DNA of 35,553 bases from Candidatus Thorarchaeota archaeon (lineage in GTDB: Archaea; Asgardarchaeota; Thorarchaeia; Thorarchaeales; Thorarchaeaceae): the NCBI GenBank assembly GCA_016839345.1, contig JAEOUL010000213.1, positions 1-35,553 on the forward strand, given 5' to 3'. Shown here piece after piece: positions 23,297 to 31,525 of the stretch (the stretch's first letter is position 1; every line of letters starts with the position of its first letter). Both the position numbers and the translations under genes were made by a program. The notes below the pieces were generated by a model. It had not been told where the DNA came from and made no database searches. It worked only from the letters and a program-made list of their open reading frames with translations.

Positions 23297-24232
23297 TCAC
23301 TCTTCTTGACATGTGAAAGTGAATTCGTTCTCGTTCACATACTTGTAGGCTTGATACGCAGCATGAACACCCTCAGCCACACCTGTGATGGCTTGTTTGA
23401 ATTCGCTATCAACCACATCCCCCGCTGCATAGATCCCTTCAATATTAGTGCGACTTGAGCGGTCTATCTTGATTTCACCTTTCTCATTGAGTGTAACACC
23501 TAGCTTCTTGGCAATGTCAGAATAGGGGATTCCGCCAATCGCTATAAAGACACCATCGAGAATCAATGTATCTTTTCCATTGTATGGTTTATCGAGTTTA
23601 ACTCCAATTACTTTCTGATCCCCAAGAATTTCAATCACATTTGTTTCAGTGATGATCTCAATTTTTGGCTCTCTTTCAACACGACTGGCATTTATTGGCT
23701 CAGGTCGTATCTTTTCACGTCGATAGATGATATACACCTTCGGACAATATTTTGCGAGTAACAATGCTTCTTTGACCGCACTATCACTTCCTCCTACAAC
23801 GCCAACAACTTTGTCTTTGTAAAGTGGTGCGTCACAAAGAGCACAGTAACTTACACCTTTGTTCTTTAACTCGTCATGACCTGGAACTTCAAGCTCTCGT
23901 TCCTTCATTCCGGTAGCAAACAGAATTGATTTTGCGAGAAATGTCTTGTTTTCTGTCACTACATAAAAGTAGTTTTCTTTTGATCTGAAAATGTCGGTTA
24001 CTGTTCCAGTTTCAATAAGCACAGGATAATCCATAGCGTGTTCCTTTATTTTATCCGCGAGTTCTTGGCCACTAAGCTGAACATATCCAGGATAATTCGC
24101 AACATCATCAGTGAGTGTGATTGTACCGCCATCAACATCTCCGATAACAACAACGCTGAGGTCTAAACGGGCAGCATACATTGCCGCACCATAACCAGTA
24201 ACACCAGAACCAATAATAACTAAATCATACAT
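23297..24232 (-). CDS. trxB: Thioredoxin-disulfide reductase
   Basis: A 311-residue flavoprotein from ATG 24232. The FAD site is IIGSGVTGYGAA (residues 6-17), the redox dithiol is CALC (Cys130/Cys133) in VSYCALCDAPL, the NAD(P)H loop is VGGSDSAVKEA (146-156), and YRREKIR at 170-176 fills the place of the HRRxxxR motif that binds the NADPH phosphate. The second FAD motif IYAAGDV is near the end. It should pass electrons from NAD(P)H to thioredoxin, glutaredoxin or PDO. The TTG at 24247 would overlap the glutaredoxin stop; ATG 24232 sits four bases after that stop with GGAG upstream, so the two are a coupled operon. Confidence 0.93.
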   Translation of the reverse strand: MYDLVIIGSGVTGYGAAMYAARLDLSVVVIGDVDGGTITLTDDVANYPGYVQLSGQELADKIKEHAMDYPVLIETGTVTDIFRSKENYFYVVTENKTFLAKSILFATGMKERELEVPGHDELKNKGVSYCALCDAPLYKDKVVGVVGGSDSAVKEALLLAKYCPKVYIIYRREKIRPEPINASRVEREPKIEIITETNVIEILGDQKVIGVKLDKPYNGKDTLILDGVFIAIGGIPYSDIAKKLGVTLNEKGEIKIDRSSRTNIEGIYAAGDVVDSEFKQAITGVAEGVHAAYQAYKYVNENEFTFTCQEE

Positions 24233-24236
24233 TTTG

Positions 24237-24479
24237 TCACACTCCAAGCCTCCGTTTGAGTCGGCGTTCTATCCGTCGGTCAAAACCGACAAAGAAATCT
24301 CCATCAATTTTGGTCACAGGTCTTGCCATCTGACCACTTATCTCACGAAGCTCTTCAAAAATATCAGGAGTTTCAAAAACACATATTTCTTCAACATCAA
24401 CATTGATGCCTTTTAGGAACTCCTTCACTTTTTCTGAGTGTGGGCATTTTGGTGCTGTATAGACAACTGCTTTCGCCAT
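24237..24479 (-). CDS. Glutaredoxin-like protein with CPHS motif
   Basis: A 79-80-residue thioredoxin-fold protein: MAKAVVYTAPKCPHSEKVKEF, then VEEICVFETPDIFEEL, and ARPVTKIDGDFFVGFD with the cis-proline. The active site CPHS keeps only the first cysteine, as in monothiol glutaredoxins, so it would not form an internal disulfide there. The conserved 'Y-T-x-x-x-C-P' start is typical of NrdH/glutaredoxin-like proteins. ATG 24479 is chosen over TTG 24509 because GGAAG precedes it and it aligns with the family start. It is the first gene of the pair with thioredoxin reductase, its likely reductant. Confidence 0.88.
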   Translation of the reverse strand: MAKAVVYTAPKCPHSEKVKEFLKGINVDVEEICVFETPDIFEELREISGQMARPVTKIDGDFFVGFDRRIERRLKRRLGV

Positions 24480-24535
24480 GTTAGAATTACTTCCTGCATT
24501 GAAATTCAAACAGTGAACTGACTTGTTTTATCACT

Positions 24536-24546
24536 GATATAAATTA
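24536..24546 (+). promoter_or_regulatory. TATA box of the ferritin-like gene
   Basis: GATATAAATTA at 24536-24546 lies in the divergent region between the glutaredoxin-like and ferritin-like genes, about 84-94 bases before ATG 24630. Confidence 0.4.
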
Positions 24547-24629
24547 TGAATAGTAAAAGATACCCTTTGAGAACAGCCTTAAGTAAACATCTATCGATTT
24601 CATCTATAGGAATCTGGAGTGAATCAGAC

Positions 24630-25106
24630 ATGAACAAGGAAGAAACTCTCGAATTTATTGATAGACAGATAGACCTTGAAATGAAGATCGTCAAAATTGT
24701 TGAAGAGAACGTCGCACAGCTTGGTAATGCTTTCGTTAAAGATCTACTTCTAGCAGTTTCCACAGACTCCAAGAAACACGCTGCTCTTCTCAAGTCACTT
24801 CGGAAAGCAGTGGAAGGACCGACTCCCTTCATCAGTGAAGGTGAACGTGACAAGATTGCTAAAGGAATTACAGCGCACATTAAGATGGAAGAGCAGGCAG
24901 TCGAAACCTATGGGGAACTCGCTGAGAAGAGCGATAGCGATCAGGTTAAGACAATCGCAATGATGATACGTGAAGATGAGCTCAGGCACCATGCACTACT
25001 GAAAGAGCTTCATAAGACCGTTATTGAACCTGAAACGCTGACTGAAGACATGATATGGGATGTCATGTGGAAAGATTCACCTTGGAAAGGAAGTCCTGGT
25101 GGGTAA
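24630..25106 (+). CDS. Ferritin-like (rubrerythrin-type) four-helix protein
   Basis: A 158-residue, mostly helical protein with a diiron-type pattern: Glu17 in helix 1, a D-S-K-K-H (46-50) in helix 2, HIKMEEQA (Glu87/88) in helix 3 and REDELRHH (Glu117, His120) in helix 4. In rubrerythrin-type proteins helix 2 has ExxH; here the E position is replaced (S47-x-x-H50), with Asp46 nearby. It lacks the rubredoxin domain, so a separate electron donor would be needed. The ATG with GGAGT 10 bases upstream is chosen; the longer frame from 24546 would include the TATA box. A related protein is encoded at 32632. The role is probably peroxide or oxygen handling, inferred from the fold and neighbours. Confidence 0.75.
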   Translation: MNKEETLEFIDRQIDLEMKIVKIVEENVAQLGNAFVKDLLLAVSTDSKKHAALLKSLRKAVEGPTPFISEGERDKIAKGITAHIKMEEQAVETYGELAEKSDSDQVKTIAMMIREDELRHHALLKELHKTVIEPETLTEDMIWDVMWKDSPWKGSPGG

Positions 25107-25129
25107 TCATCTAGCATAAACTCGTCGTT

Positions 25130-26041
25130 CTAAAGCCAAAGTTCGTAGAGCATGAGTCTTCGTTTCAAGTACTCACCTGGCCAGACTCCTAATTCTGCAT
25201 CTCTATATCCGAGGTCTGCTACCCAATTAGTAGCATTAGGACCCATGAGGAATGTAGCTTTTGTAGCTCTCATTGATTCTAATTCATCTACAATGCGGGC
25301 CATCATGTCTACAAAGATAGTTCGATTTGTTGAATAAACAACATAAGTGGTTGTTCGTTCATCTAAATCCTCGTGAATAGGAGATCTGTAATAGAGACCC
25401 CCAGGATGGTCATCAAAATCTATCACTAGATGAAATTCTGTTCTTTCTGAGATTCTCCTTAGATTTTCTAGGGATTTCTCATAGAACCGATAATCAAAAG
25501 GAATGAAGTTGTTGGGGACGAGAGGCGGTGATGAGCTGATAACCTCACTCAAACGCTCAGGTCTTACAGTGACTGGAATAAATAACGAGCTTGGTGTTGG
25601 ATGAGGAGAAAACGGTGAAAACAGATGAAAGAAACCAAACTGCTCCAAAACAGAAAACCCAAGACTCTCAGCAAGACCAATGGATGCCTCATTGAAATTG
25701 ATTGTCAAGTAAAGAATATGATTCAATTTTTTCTCTCGAGCAGTTGATAGGAGATCCATCATCAGTGTTTTACCATGACCCTCTCGTCTTCGACCTTCTC
25801 TTGTTCTGATTCCGGATATATACGCTCTCTTTGTTGAGGGTACTAGTTGGAGTGTACCGATAGAGAGGAGTAGATTATTCTCAAAAATACCCCTGACAAT
25901 GTTTTCTGAAGTTTCAATCCAGTGAGGTAATACCTCCGGGATGTAGTCATTCCCACCCCACGTAGTGGAACATATGTCATTGACTTGCTCCATATCTGAA
26001 AGTTCGAGGTCTCTGATATCAAAACTCAATGAATCCACCAT
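25130..26041 (-). CDS. Double-GNAT acetyltransferase-like protein
   Basis: A 303-residue protein. The N-terminal GNAT domain (about residues 7-150) has RAYISGIRTREGRRREGHGKTL (as the R/Q-x-x-G-x-G/A acetyl-CoA loop, here RREGHGK) and IGLAESLGF as the final motif. The C-terminal part (about 175-303) ends VADLGYRDAELGVWPGEYLKRR, which looks like the end of a second, degenerate GNAT domain without a clear acetyl-CoA loop. Its substrate is unknown. It is divergent from IorAB and shares their 137-base intergenic region. Confidence 0.78.
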   Translation of the reverse strand: MVDSLSFDIRDLELSDMEQVNDICSTTWGGNDYIPEVLPHWIETSENIVRGIFENNLLLSIGTLQLVPSTKRAYISGIRTREGRRREGHGKTLMMDLLSTAREKKLNHILYLTINFNEASIGLAESLGFSVLEQFGFFHLFSPFSPHPTPSSLFIPVTVRPERLSEVISSSPPLVPNNFIPFDYRFYEKSLENLRRISERTEFHLVIDFDDHPGGLYYRSPIHEDLDERTTTYVVYSTNRTIFVDMMARIVDELESMRATKATFLMGPNATNWVADLGYRDAELGVWPGEYLKRRLMLYELWL

Positions 26042-26178
26042 TCAAACAGAGATTATACGAGAAGGATTTGAACCTTCACTTCTTGTTGCAGGTTCCACCG
26101 ACATAGCCGAACGCTTAAGTTGTAAAATTCCAACTGAGCTTTAACTCGAAATTTACACATGTTTTGGAGAGAGAAGTG

Positions 26179-28080
26179 ATGACTGTAGAGGATGTAAAAC
26201 GCACGGACAAAGGACCTGCACTTATGTTATCTAATGAGGCAGTTGTACGAGGGGCTCTTGAAGCGGATGTCAAAATTGTAGCTTTCTATCCTGGTTCTCC
26301 CACATCAGAAATTCTTGACACTTTCGGAGAGGTTCTTGAACACTTCAATGATTATAAGATGCATATTGCAGCGAATGAAAAGGTTGCACTCGAAACAGTT
26401 GCTGGCGCGTCAATGGCGGGCATGAGGTCTTTCACCTCTATGAAAAGTGTGGGAATGAATGTCGCGAGTGATTCAATGTTCAGCTTAGGGTATACTGGAT
26501 TGAATGCAGGTTGTGTCTGCTTAATCGCAGATGATCCATTCGCACATTCTTCACAATCAGAACAAGATGGCAGATATTTCGGAGAGGCAGCCTACGTACC
26601 AATGTTGGAACCAGCTACACCTCAGGAAGCGCTTGACATGACCAAATGGGCTTTCGAGGTTTCTGAGAAATTCAAAACTCTAGTCATCATTAGAACAACT
26701 ACGCGTGTGAATCATCAGAGAGGTATGGTTGATCTTGGCAAATTGAATCGGGTGCCCTTTAAGAAGAATAAATGGGTTGATGTGAAAGGTCAATACTTCA
26801 CTGTTGGATCGATAGCTCGTGAACTCAAGAAGAAACTTCTTGAAAAGGTAGCTGAAATCAAAGAAGACTTCGAAACTACTGGATTCAACAAAGTTGTACC
26901 AGGTAGCGGCAACGTGGGAGTTCTCACAGCAGGAGTATGTTATCTTCACGTAAAGGAAGCCATGCAGAATTTAGAAATCGAATTACCCCTCTTTAAACTT
27001 GGTACACTATTTCCACTTCCTGAGAAGAAGCTCTCTGATTTTCTGAAGTCACTAACATCCCTAATAGTCGTTGAAGAACTCACACCATTTCTTGAAACGC
27101 GCATCGGTGCTTTGGCACAGATTGTCAATCCGGATTTGAAAATCATTGGAAAACGAAGTGGTCATTTCAGCGAGATGCTTGAGTATAACGTACCAATTGT
27201 CGAGAAAGTACTAGCTGAGGTTCTTGATAAAGAAATTAGTATGGATTACGATGCAGTCCTTCAGAAAGCAGAGAAACTGAAAGAGATTTTACCAGCAAGA
27301 CCGCCAATATTCTGTCCCGGTTGCCCACATAGAGGTACAATTTGGGCTTTCAGACAAGCCTTGCAACAACTTCGAATCAAGGACAAGATTGTTTTCAACA
27401 ACGATATCGGATGTTACTCGATGGCATTTCTACCCCCCAACGAATTCTCTGACTCAATGCTAGCAATGGGAGCATCATTGGGACTTTCATCAGGAATGGA
27501 GTTAGCTCTTGAGGACAAAGTGATTGCAATGGTAGGGGATAGCACTCTATATCATGCAGCTCTTCCAGGTATTATCAACCTCATTCATCATAACTCGAAT
27601 GTAACATTATTCGTTCTAGACAACTCTGTCACAGCAATGACTGGCCAGCAGTTCAATCCGAACTCTCCATACAACGCAGGAGGCCAACCAGCAAGAAAAA
27701 TCAACATGGAGAATATGTTCAAAGCATTGGGGGCGGATAAGATTGTCATCATGGATCCATATGAAACGCGTGACTGTATCAATACGATAAAGGATGCCAT
27801 TCAGACAGATGGGTTCTCAGTGATTATATCACGTCGTGAGTGCGCTCTCTATGGAGACCGAGAGAAGAAGAAACGTGGTGAGAAAATCATTCCGAGTGAG
27901 AATGTCAAGGACACATGTAGAGGAATTTACGCCTGCGTTAGAGAATTCTATTGCCCTGCAATCATCATTGATGAGTCAGACGCAAAGATGGTCATTCAGA
28001 GAGACCTCTGTGATGGTTGCTTGGAATGTAGGCAAGTGTGTCCTGTTGATGCACCCCGTCATGTGGAGGTGAAGAGATGA
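26179..28080 (+). CDS. iorA: Indolepyruvate ferredoxin oxidoreductase, alpha subunit
   Basis: The product of ATG 26179 is 633 residues. It holds the pyrimidine domain (FYPGSPTSEILDTFGEV), the CPGCPHRG motif of this family, the TPP domain GDSTLYHAALPGIIN followed by VLDNSVTAMTGQQ, and a C-terminal ferredoxin region. The last cluster motif CDGCLECRQVCP is complete. The preceding one reads CRGIYACVREFYCPA: compared with the usual CxxCxxCx5CP of IorA, the second cysteine is Ile. With IorB it oxidises aryl pyruvates from Phe, Tyr or Trp to aryl-acetyl-CoA and reduces ferredoxin. It overlaps iorB by four bases (ATGA). An upstream TTG (26164) is possible. Confidence 0.94.
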   Translation: MTVEDVKRTDKGPALMLSNEAVVRGALEADVKIVAFYPGSPTSEILDTFGEVLEHFNDYKMHIAANEKVALETVAGASMAGMRSFTSMKSVGMNVASDSMFSLGYTGLNAGCVCLIADDPFAHSSQSEQDGRYFGEAAYVPMLEPATPQEALDMTKWAFEVSEKFKTLVIIRTTTRVNHQRGMVDLGKLNRVPFKKNKWVDVKGQYFTVGSIARELKKKLLEKVAEIKEDFETTGFNKVVPGSGNVGVLTAGVCYLHVKEAMQNLEIELPLFKLGTLFPLPEKKLSDFLKSLTSLIVVEELTPFLETRIGALAQIVNPDLKIIGKRSGHFSEMLEYNVPIVEKVLAEVLDKEISMDYDAVLQKAEKLKEILPARPPIFCPGCPHRGTIWAFRQALQQLRIKDKIVFNNDIGCYSMAFLPPNEFSDSMLAMGASLGLSSGMELALEDKVIAMVGDSTLYHAALPGIINLIHHNSNVTLFVLDNSVTAMTGQQFNPNSPYNAGGQPARKINMENMFKALGADKIVIMDPYETRDCINTIKDAIQTDGFSVIISRRECALYGDREKKKRGEKIIPSENVKDTCRGIYACVREFYCPAIIIDESDAKMVIQRDLCDGCLECRQVCPVDAPRHVEVKR

Positions 28081-28703
28081 GTAAGACATTCAACATTATG
28101 TTTGCGGGAGTAGGTGGGCAGGGTCTAATGCTTCTATCTGCCATACTTGGAAAAGCAGCAGTGGACGCAGGTCTAAGAGTGATAACTGGTGAACAACATG
28201 GTCTCTCACAGCGACAGGGTTCTATCTATGTTCATTTCAGGATTGGTGATCCAATATCCCCCTTAATTCCCTATGGGAAAGCAGACTTGTTGATTGCCAT
28301 GGAAGCCAGTGAGGCTTTGAGATATTTGGAGTATCTCAAGGAAGATGGTGTTGTGATCATGAGCAACCGAATAATGCCTTCAGTCACTGAAACTAAAAAG
28401 ATAGCTCTTGACAAAGAGAAGAAAATCAAATACCTCACAGTGGAACAGATTGAGAAGCAGCTCAGACAAGTTACAAAAAATATTGTTCTTCTCGATTCAC
28501 TTGATTTGGCAATACAAGCAGGGAATGCTAGAACCGAGAACTCTGTCCTCATAGGAGCCACTGTTGCCTGCAAGGATTTCCCAATTCCAGCAGAAGAAGT
28601 TCGTAGAGCAGTCCTGGCCCTTGTTCCACCAAAAACCGTGGATGCTAATTCAAAGGCTTTCGATCTTGGGAAGGAGGCTGGAAGTGCCTGTTTGGAATCC
28701 TAA
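28077..28703 (+). CDS. iorB: Indolepyruvate ferredoxin oxidoreductase, beta subunit
   Basis: A 208-residue gamma-domain protein of the 2-oxoacid:ferredoxin oxidoreductase superfamily: IMFAGVGGQGLMLLSAILG at the N-terminus, then TGEQHGLSQRQGSIYVHFRIG, LLIAMEASEALRYL and a C-terminal VPPKTVDANSKAFDLG. The pieces match IorB in length and order. It starts in the ATGA overlap with iorA, so translation is coupled and an equimolar complex is expected. A strong hairpin lies downstream. Confidence 0.93.
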   Translation: MSKTFNIMFAGVGGQGLMLLSAILGKAAVDAGLRVITGEQHGLSQRQGSIYVHFRIGDPISPLIPYGKADLLIAMEASEALRYLEYLKEDGVVIMSNRIMPSVTETKKIALDKEKKIKYLTVEQIEKQLRQVTKNIVLLDSLDLAIQAGNARTENSVLIGATVACKDFPIPAEEVRRAVLALVPPKTVDANSKAFDLGKEAGSACLES

Positions 28704-28749
28704 TTCTTGAATAAGAAACTCGCTATGTTATACGTTGACCTTGTTTACC

Positions 28750-28785
28750 GAAAAAAGTAGAGAGGAGAGGCAATTGTTTGCCTCT
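28750..28785 (-). terminator. Terminator after the 59-residue gene (and iorB)
   Basis: AGAGGCAA (28766-28773) pairs with TTGCCTCT (28778-28785) around a four-base loop. On the minus strand the hairpin is followed by a run of six T (A run at 28751-28756 on the plus strand), the classical pattern, about 32 bases after the stop at 28818. It can also serve iorB. Confidence 0.6.
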
Positions 28786-28817
28786 ACTCCACTCTAAGAA
28801 AAGAGACTGTTGTTCTA

Positions 28818-28997
28818 CTATTTTCCAGTCACTTGATTCATACCTGCAAGACCTAGACAAAATATGGCAATTCCTATAATTGTAAGATCTACAGTCTGAC
28901 CAAGTAATGGCAAGACAATTGCTGTCACTCCCATTGCTAGTGCAACCGCATACAGAATGAACAATATTATCCTCGTTGGAGACATATTAGTTGACAT
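28818..28997 (-). CDS. 59-residue two-helix membrane protein
   Basis: A short minus-strand frame in the 458-base stretch between iorB and the MFS gene, ATG at 28995-28997 to TAG at 28818-28820. The product starts MSTNMSPTRIILFILYAVAL and has two hydrophobic segments (about residues 9-33 and 37-53) with a polar tail. A GAGGAG Shine-Dalgarno is 12 bases before the start and a true terminator follows the stop. Codon usage looks like neighbouring membrane genes. Function unknown; I recognise no family. Confidence 0.65.
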   Translation of the reverse strand: MSTNMSPTRIILFILYAVALAMGVTAIVLPLLGQTVDLTIIGIAIFCLGLAGMNQVTGK

Positions 28998-29090
28998 TAT
29001 TCACATCTTCTCCTCTTCTCAATCCAGTTTTCTGGAAACATGACATAGTAATGGCAGAATATATTCATATCTGTGCAATTGGTCAAAATG

Positions 29091-29100
29091 CCTTTATGTA
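29091..29100 (+). promoter_or_regulatory. TATA-like box of the MFS gene
   Basis: CCTTTATGTA at 29091-29100, about 62 bases before the ATG, is the best TATA-like match in the divergent 29000-29161 region; GACAAAGTGATGAACT follows without another gene. Confidence 0.3.
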
Positions 29101-29161
29101 GGAACCATAAGACATAGCGACAAAGTGATGAACTAGTCTGAGTACTGAGTGTGTTGCAAGA

Positions 29162-30892
29162 ATGGCTAACCTCTATCATCGAGCACTGAGCATTGCAGAA
29201 CTGAACCCAGAAGCTAAGAAATTCATTTCAACAGCAACAAGCCTAATGCTTGTATACAGCTTCGCGGTGATGTTGACTAACACATTCCTGATTCTGCATG
29301 CGTTGGAGTTTGTATCGCTGTCAGAGTTGTCCTTGATTTTGGCAGTTCAGTTCGCAATACAAGCAGTTGCGAGTTATCCAGCAGGTGCTATTGGCGACTG
29401 GATTGGCCAGCGGTGGATACTCTTTGTGGCAGCGCTTTCGTATGGTATAGGCTTCATTATCCTATCACAGTCTTTCGACTTTCTTACTGTATTGATTGCT
29501 TTCGTTTTTGTTGCTGTAGCGCAGAGTCAGGAAGCAGGGACATATATCGCATGGTTCGATAACAACTACAAACTTTACACAACCGAGGATAAAGATAGGC
29601 GTACGTACTCACAATTCTATGGCAAATTCACTATGTTCAGAGAGGTTCTGACTGCGATGTCATTTATCCTAGGTGGATTCTTACTAGCATCCATCGGTCG
29701 CCAGCTCATGTTTGTTATTCAAGGCTTGCTGCTCTTCCTCGTATCCCTACTGCTTGTGAGATATTTGAAAGACCACAGAGACCTCAGACGTGAGAAGGTG
29801 GACATCAAAGTGTACTTCCGCTATCTCAGAGGTGGTTTGACAACAGTTGCTCGAAACAGAACTCTTCGAATAATGATTCTAGGTCTAATGATTTCTGGAG
29901 CAGGTTGGGCAATCTGGAGCGGTCTGGTCCTCTTCCCCCTCTATGCATCATACGCATTGACTGATGCGGGAACTGCAATACTTCGTTCAAGTATATTCAT
30001 TTTTGGCGCACTATGCACTGGAGCTGCTGGAGTGGCTTCGAAACGAATTGGGAAGTTGCAGAAGTGGCTTGCCCTGGCTATACTCTTAACTGACGTACTG
30101 TTCTTCCTTGGGATTTACAGTATGATATTGATTAATCCAGCTCCATCCACCTTTGCCTTGATGTCCTTTGTACTAGTGATTCTGACTTTCACAGTTGCAT
30201 TTGGTCCAAGGTATTTGGCTGATGTACTGAGACCTCGTTTCTACTTGGATGTAATTCCTGATGAGAATCGCAATGCAGTCTATTCTCTCATTCCAACTTT
30301 GATAATGATCGTCAGTATATTCGCAGTGCCAATAGGTGGAGTGCTAATAGAAACTTTTGGTCAGGAAACTACTTTACTGATTCTTGCATTCAATGGATTA
30401 TTTGGCTCGAGCATCACTGCCTTCGCAATTTTCAAACATAAAGTCAAACAGGAAATCAGTAAAGAAGCAATAGATCTTTGTTGTCCAATCTTTCCAAGTA
30501 AGATTTTAGACACGCAGACCATAATCCCGCTTTCGTTACCATGTTGTTGGTCGTTTGATCCAATATCAGAACATTTCTGGATTCAGTTACGAGAAACTGC
30601 TCAGGCTGATCAAGTGATTACTGATGAAGAAGGAAAACTCATAGATAGAATCATGTTGGATGTCAGAGCATATGGTGAGGTTCTCGAGAGAGCTCTGAAA
30701 GATGGAAAGATTGACAATAAGGAACAGCAGTTTATGATTCAAGCAAGAGATAGAATCTGGATTGAAGCCAATAATATGGCTGTCCAACCTGGCGATATGA
30801 GTCAGGATGCAAAGCAGATTCTATCCCGATTGACAGAACTTCTAAATTATATCGACTCAAAGCGCATGTTCCAAGTTTCGAATGAAGATTGA
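29162..30892 (+). CDS. MFS transporter with C-terminal cytosolic helical domain
   Basis: A 576-residue protein. Residues about 20-430 form ten to twelve membrane helices with MFS marks: GAIGDWIGQRWI in the loop between helices 2 and 3, the matching SKRIGKLQKW loop in the second half, and a PxGGVL helix. The remaining 145 residues are soluble: a cysteine-containing linker (CCPIFPSK, LPCCW) and a helical domain from about 495 that reads QVITDEEGKLIDRIMLD, LEDGK-like KDGKIDNKEQQF and GDMSQDAKQILSRL. These are acidic 'D/N-G-x-I-x-x-x-E' turns reminiscent of TerB/EF-hand-like helical domains. The usual MFS protein is 400-450 residues, so the domain is an addition. Substrate unknown. Confidence 0.78.
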   Translation: MANLYHRALSIAELNPEAKKFISTATSLMLVYSFAVMLTNTFLILHALEFVSLSELSLILAVQFAIQAVASYPAGAIGDWIGQRWILFVAALSYGIGFIILSQSFDFLTVLIAFVFVAVAQSQEAGTYIAWFDNNYKLYTTEDKDRRTYSQFYGKFTMFREVLTAMSFILGGFLLASIGRQLMFVIQGLLLFLVSLLLVRYLKDHRDLRREKVDIKVYFRYLRGGLTTVARNRTLRIMILGLMISGAGWAIWSGLVLFPLYASYALTDAGTAILRSSIFIFGALCTGAAGVASKRIGKLQKWLALAILLTDVLFFLGIYSMILINPAPSTFALMSFVLVILTFTVAFGPRYLADVLRPRFYLDVIPDENRNAVYSLIPTLIMIVSIFAVPIGGVLIETFGQETTLLILAFNGLFGSSITAFAIFKHKVKQEISKEAIDLCCPIFPSKILDTQTIIPLSLPCCWSFDPISEHFWIQLRETAQADQVITDEEGKLIDRIMLDVRAYGEVLERALKDGKIDNKEQQFMIQARDRIWIEANNMAVQPGDMSQDAKQILSRLTELLNYIDSKRMFQVSNED

Positions 30893-31000
30893 AAGAAAAT
30901 TATCTTTTATTCAGCATCGCGAAAAAGACTCATGGTTTGATTTTCGATAGGTTATTGTAGGCCAAAAAATCATAGTTGATTCAGGAGAGTGAAATCAAAT

Positions 31001-31447
31001 TTGAGTGAGAAGAGTCGTGAAGAACGATTTGATGAAGTGTTCCAAATCGTTCTGATCATTGTTGCCCTCTCTTTTGACATCCTCTGGGTATCAGGACGTA
31101 CTCCGATTCCAGAGATTGCGGTGTTCATCTTTGCATTATCATTTTGGGCTATTGGAAATCTCAAGGGAGGAGTCTGGGAGTATCCACTCAAATTAGGAAG
31201 TTTCAATCTGACTATCATCCTCTTCACTAACTTCTATCTCATCTCTATACATGGAGATTTAGCTGCACTTGGAATATGGGAGATGGTGTGGGGTGTATTG
31301 TTGCTACCACTTCTATGTACTGTAATTACTGTGAGCCTGGGACAATACTTGAAAGAAACAATTGATCGCAACCTAGCTCGTGATATCTTGGTAGGTGGAA
31401 CCCTTGGTTACATGATATCAATGTTCCTCCTATTCATGTTTGGTTAA
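31001..31447 (+). CDS. Four-helix membrane protein, unknown
   Basis: About 148 residues from TTG 31001 (AGGAG 13 bases upstream); GTG 30989 would add four residues but is only one base from that ribosome site. A charged N-terminus (SEKSREERFDE) is followed by hydrophobic segments at about residues 14-35, 38-57, 70-95 and 98-117 and 127-148, with a KGGVWEYPLK loop. There are four to five segments and no recognisable motif. It lies 96 bases after the MFS gene and could be part of the same transcript. Confidence 0.6.
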   Translation: MSEKSREERFDEVFQIVLIIVALSFDILWVSGRTPIPEIAVFIFALSFWAIGNLKGGVWEYPLKLGSFNLTIILFTNFYLISIHGDLAALGIWEMVWGVLLLPLLCTVITVSLGQYLKETIDRNLARDILVGGTLGYMISMFLLFMFG

Positions 31448-31525
31448 TGGGTGAAAAACAAAGTTCTGCACATTTCCAAGACTTATTAACGAAACTTAGA
31501 TGCTCATTTGTGAGGTTTCTTAATT

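Noticed and set aside
26042..26110. On the minus strand GAAGG-TTCAAAT-CCTTC (plus 26061-26077) looks like a perfect tRNA T-arm.
   Set aside because: No matching acceptor strand, D-arm or anticodon stem could be found upstream at the right spacing; it is at most a chance hairpin or a tRNA-end remnant, and no integrase is nearby.
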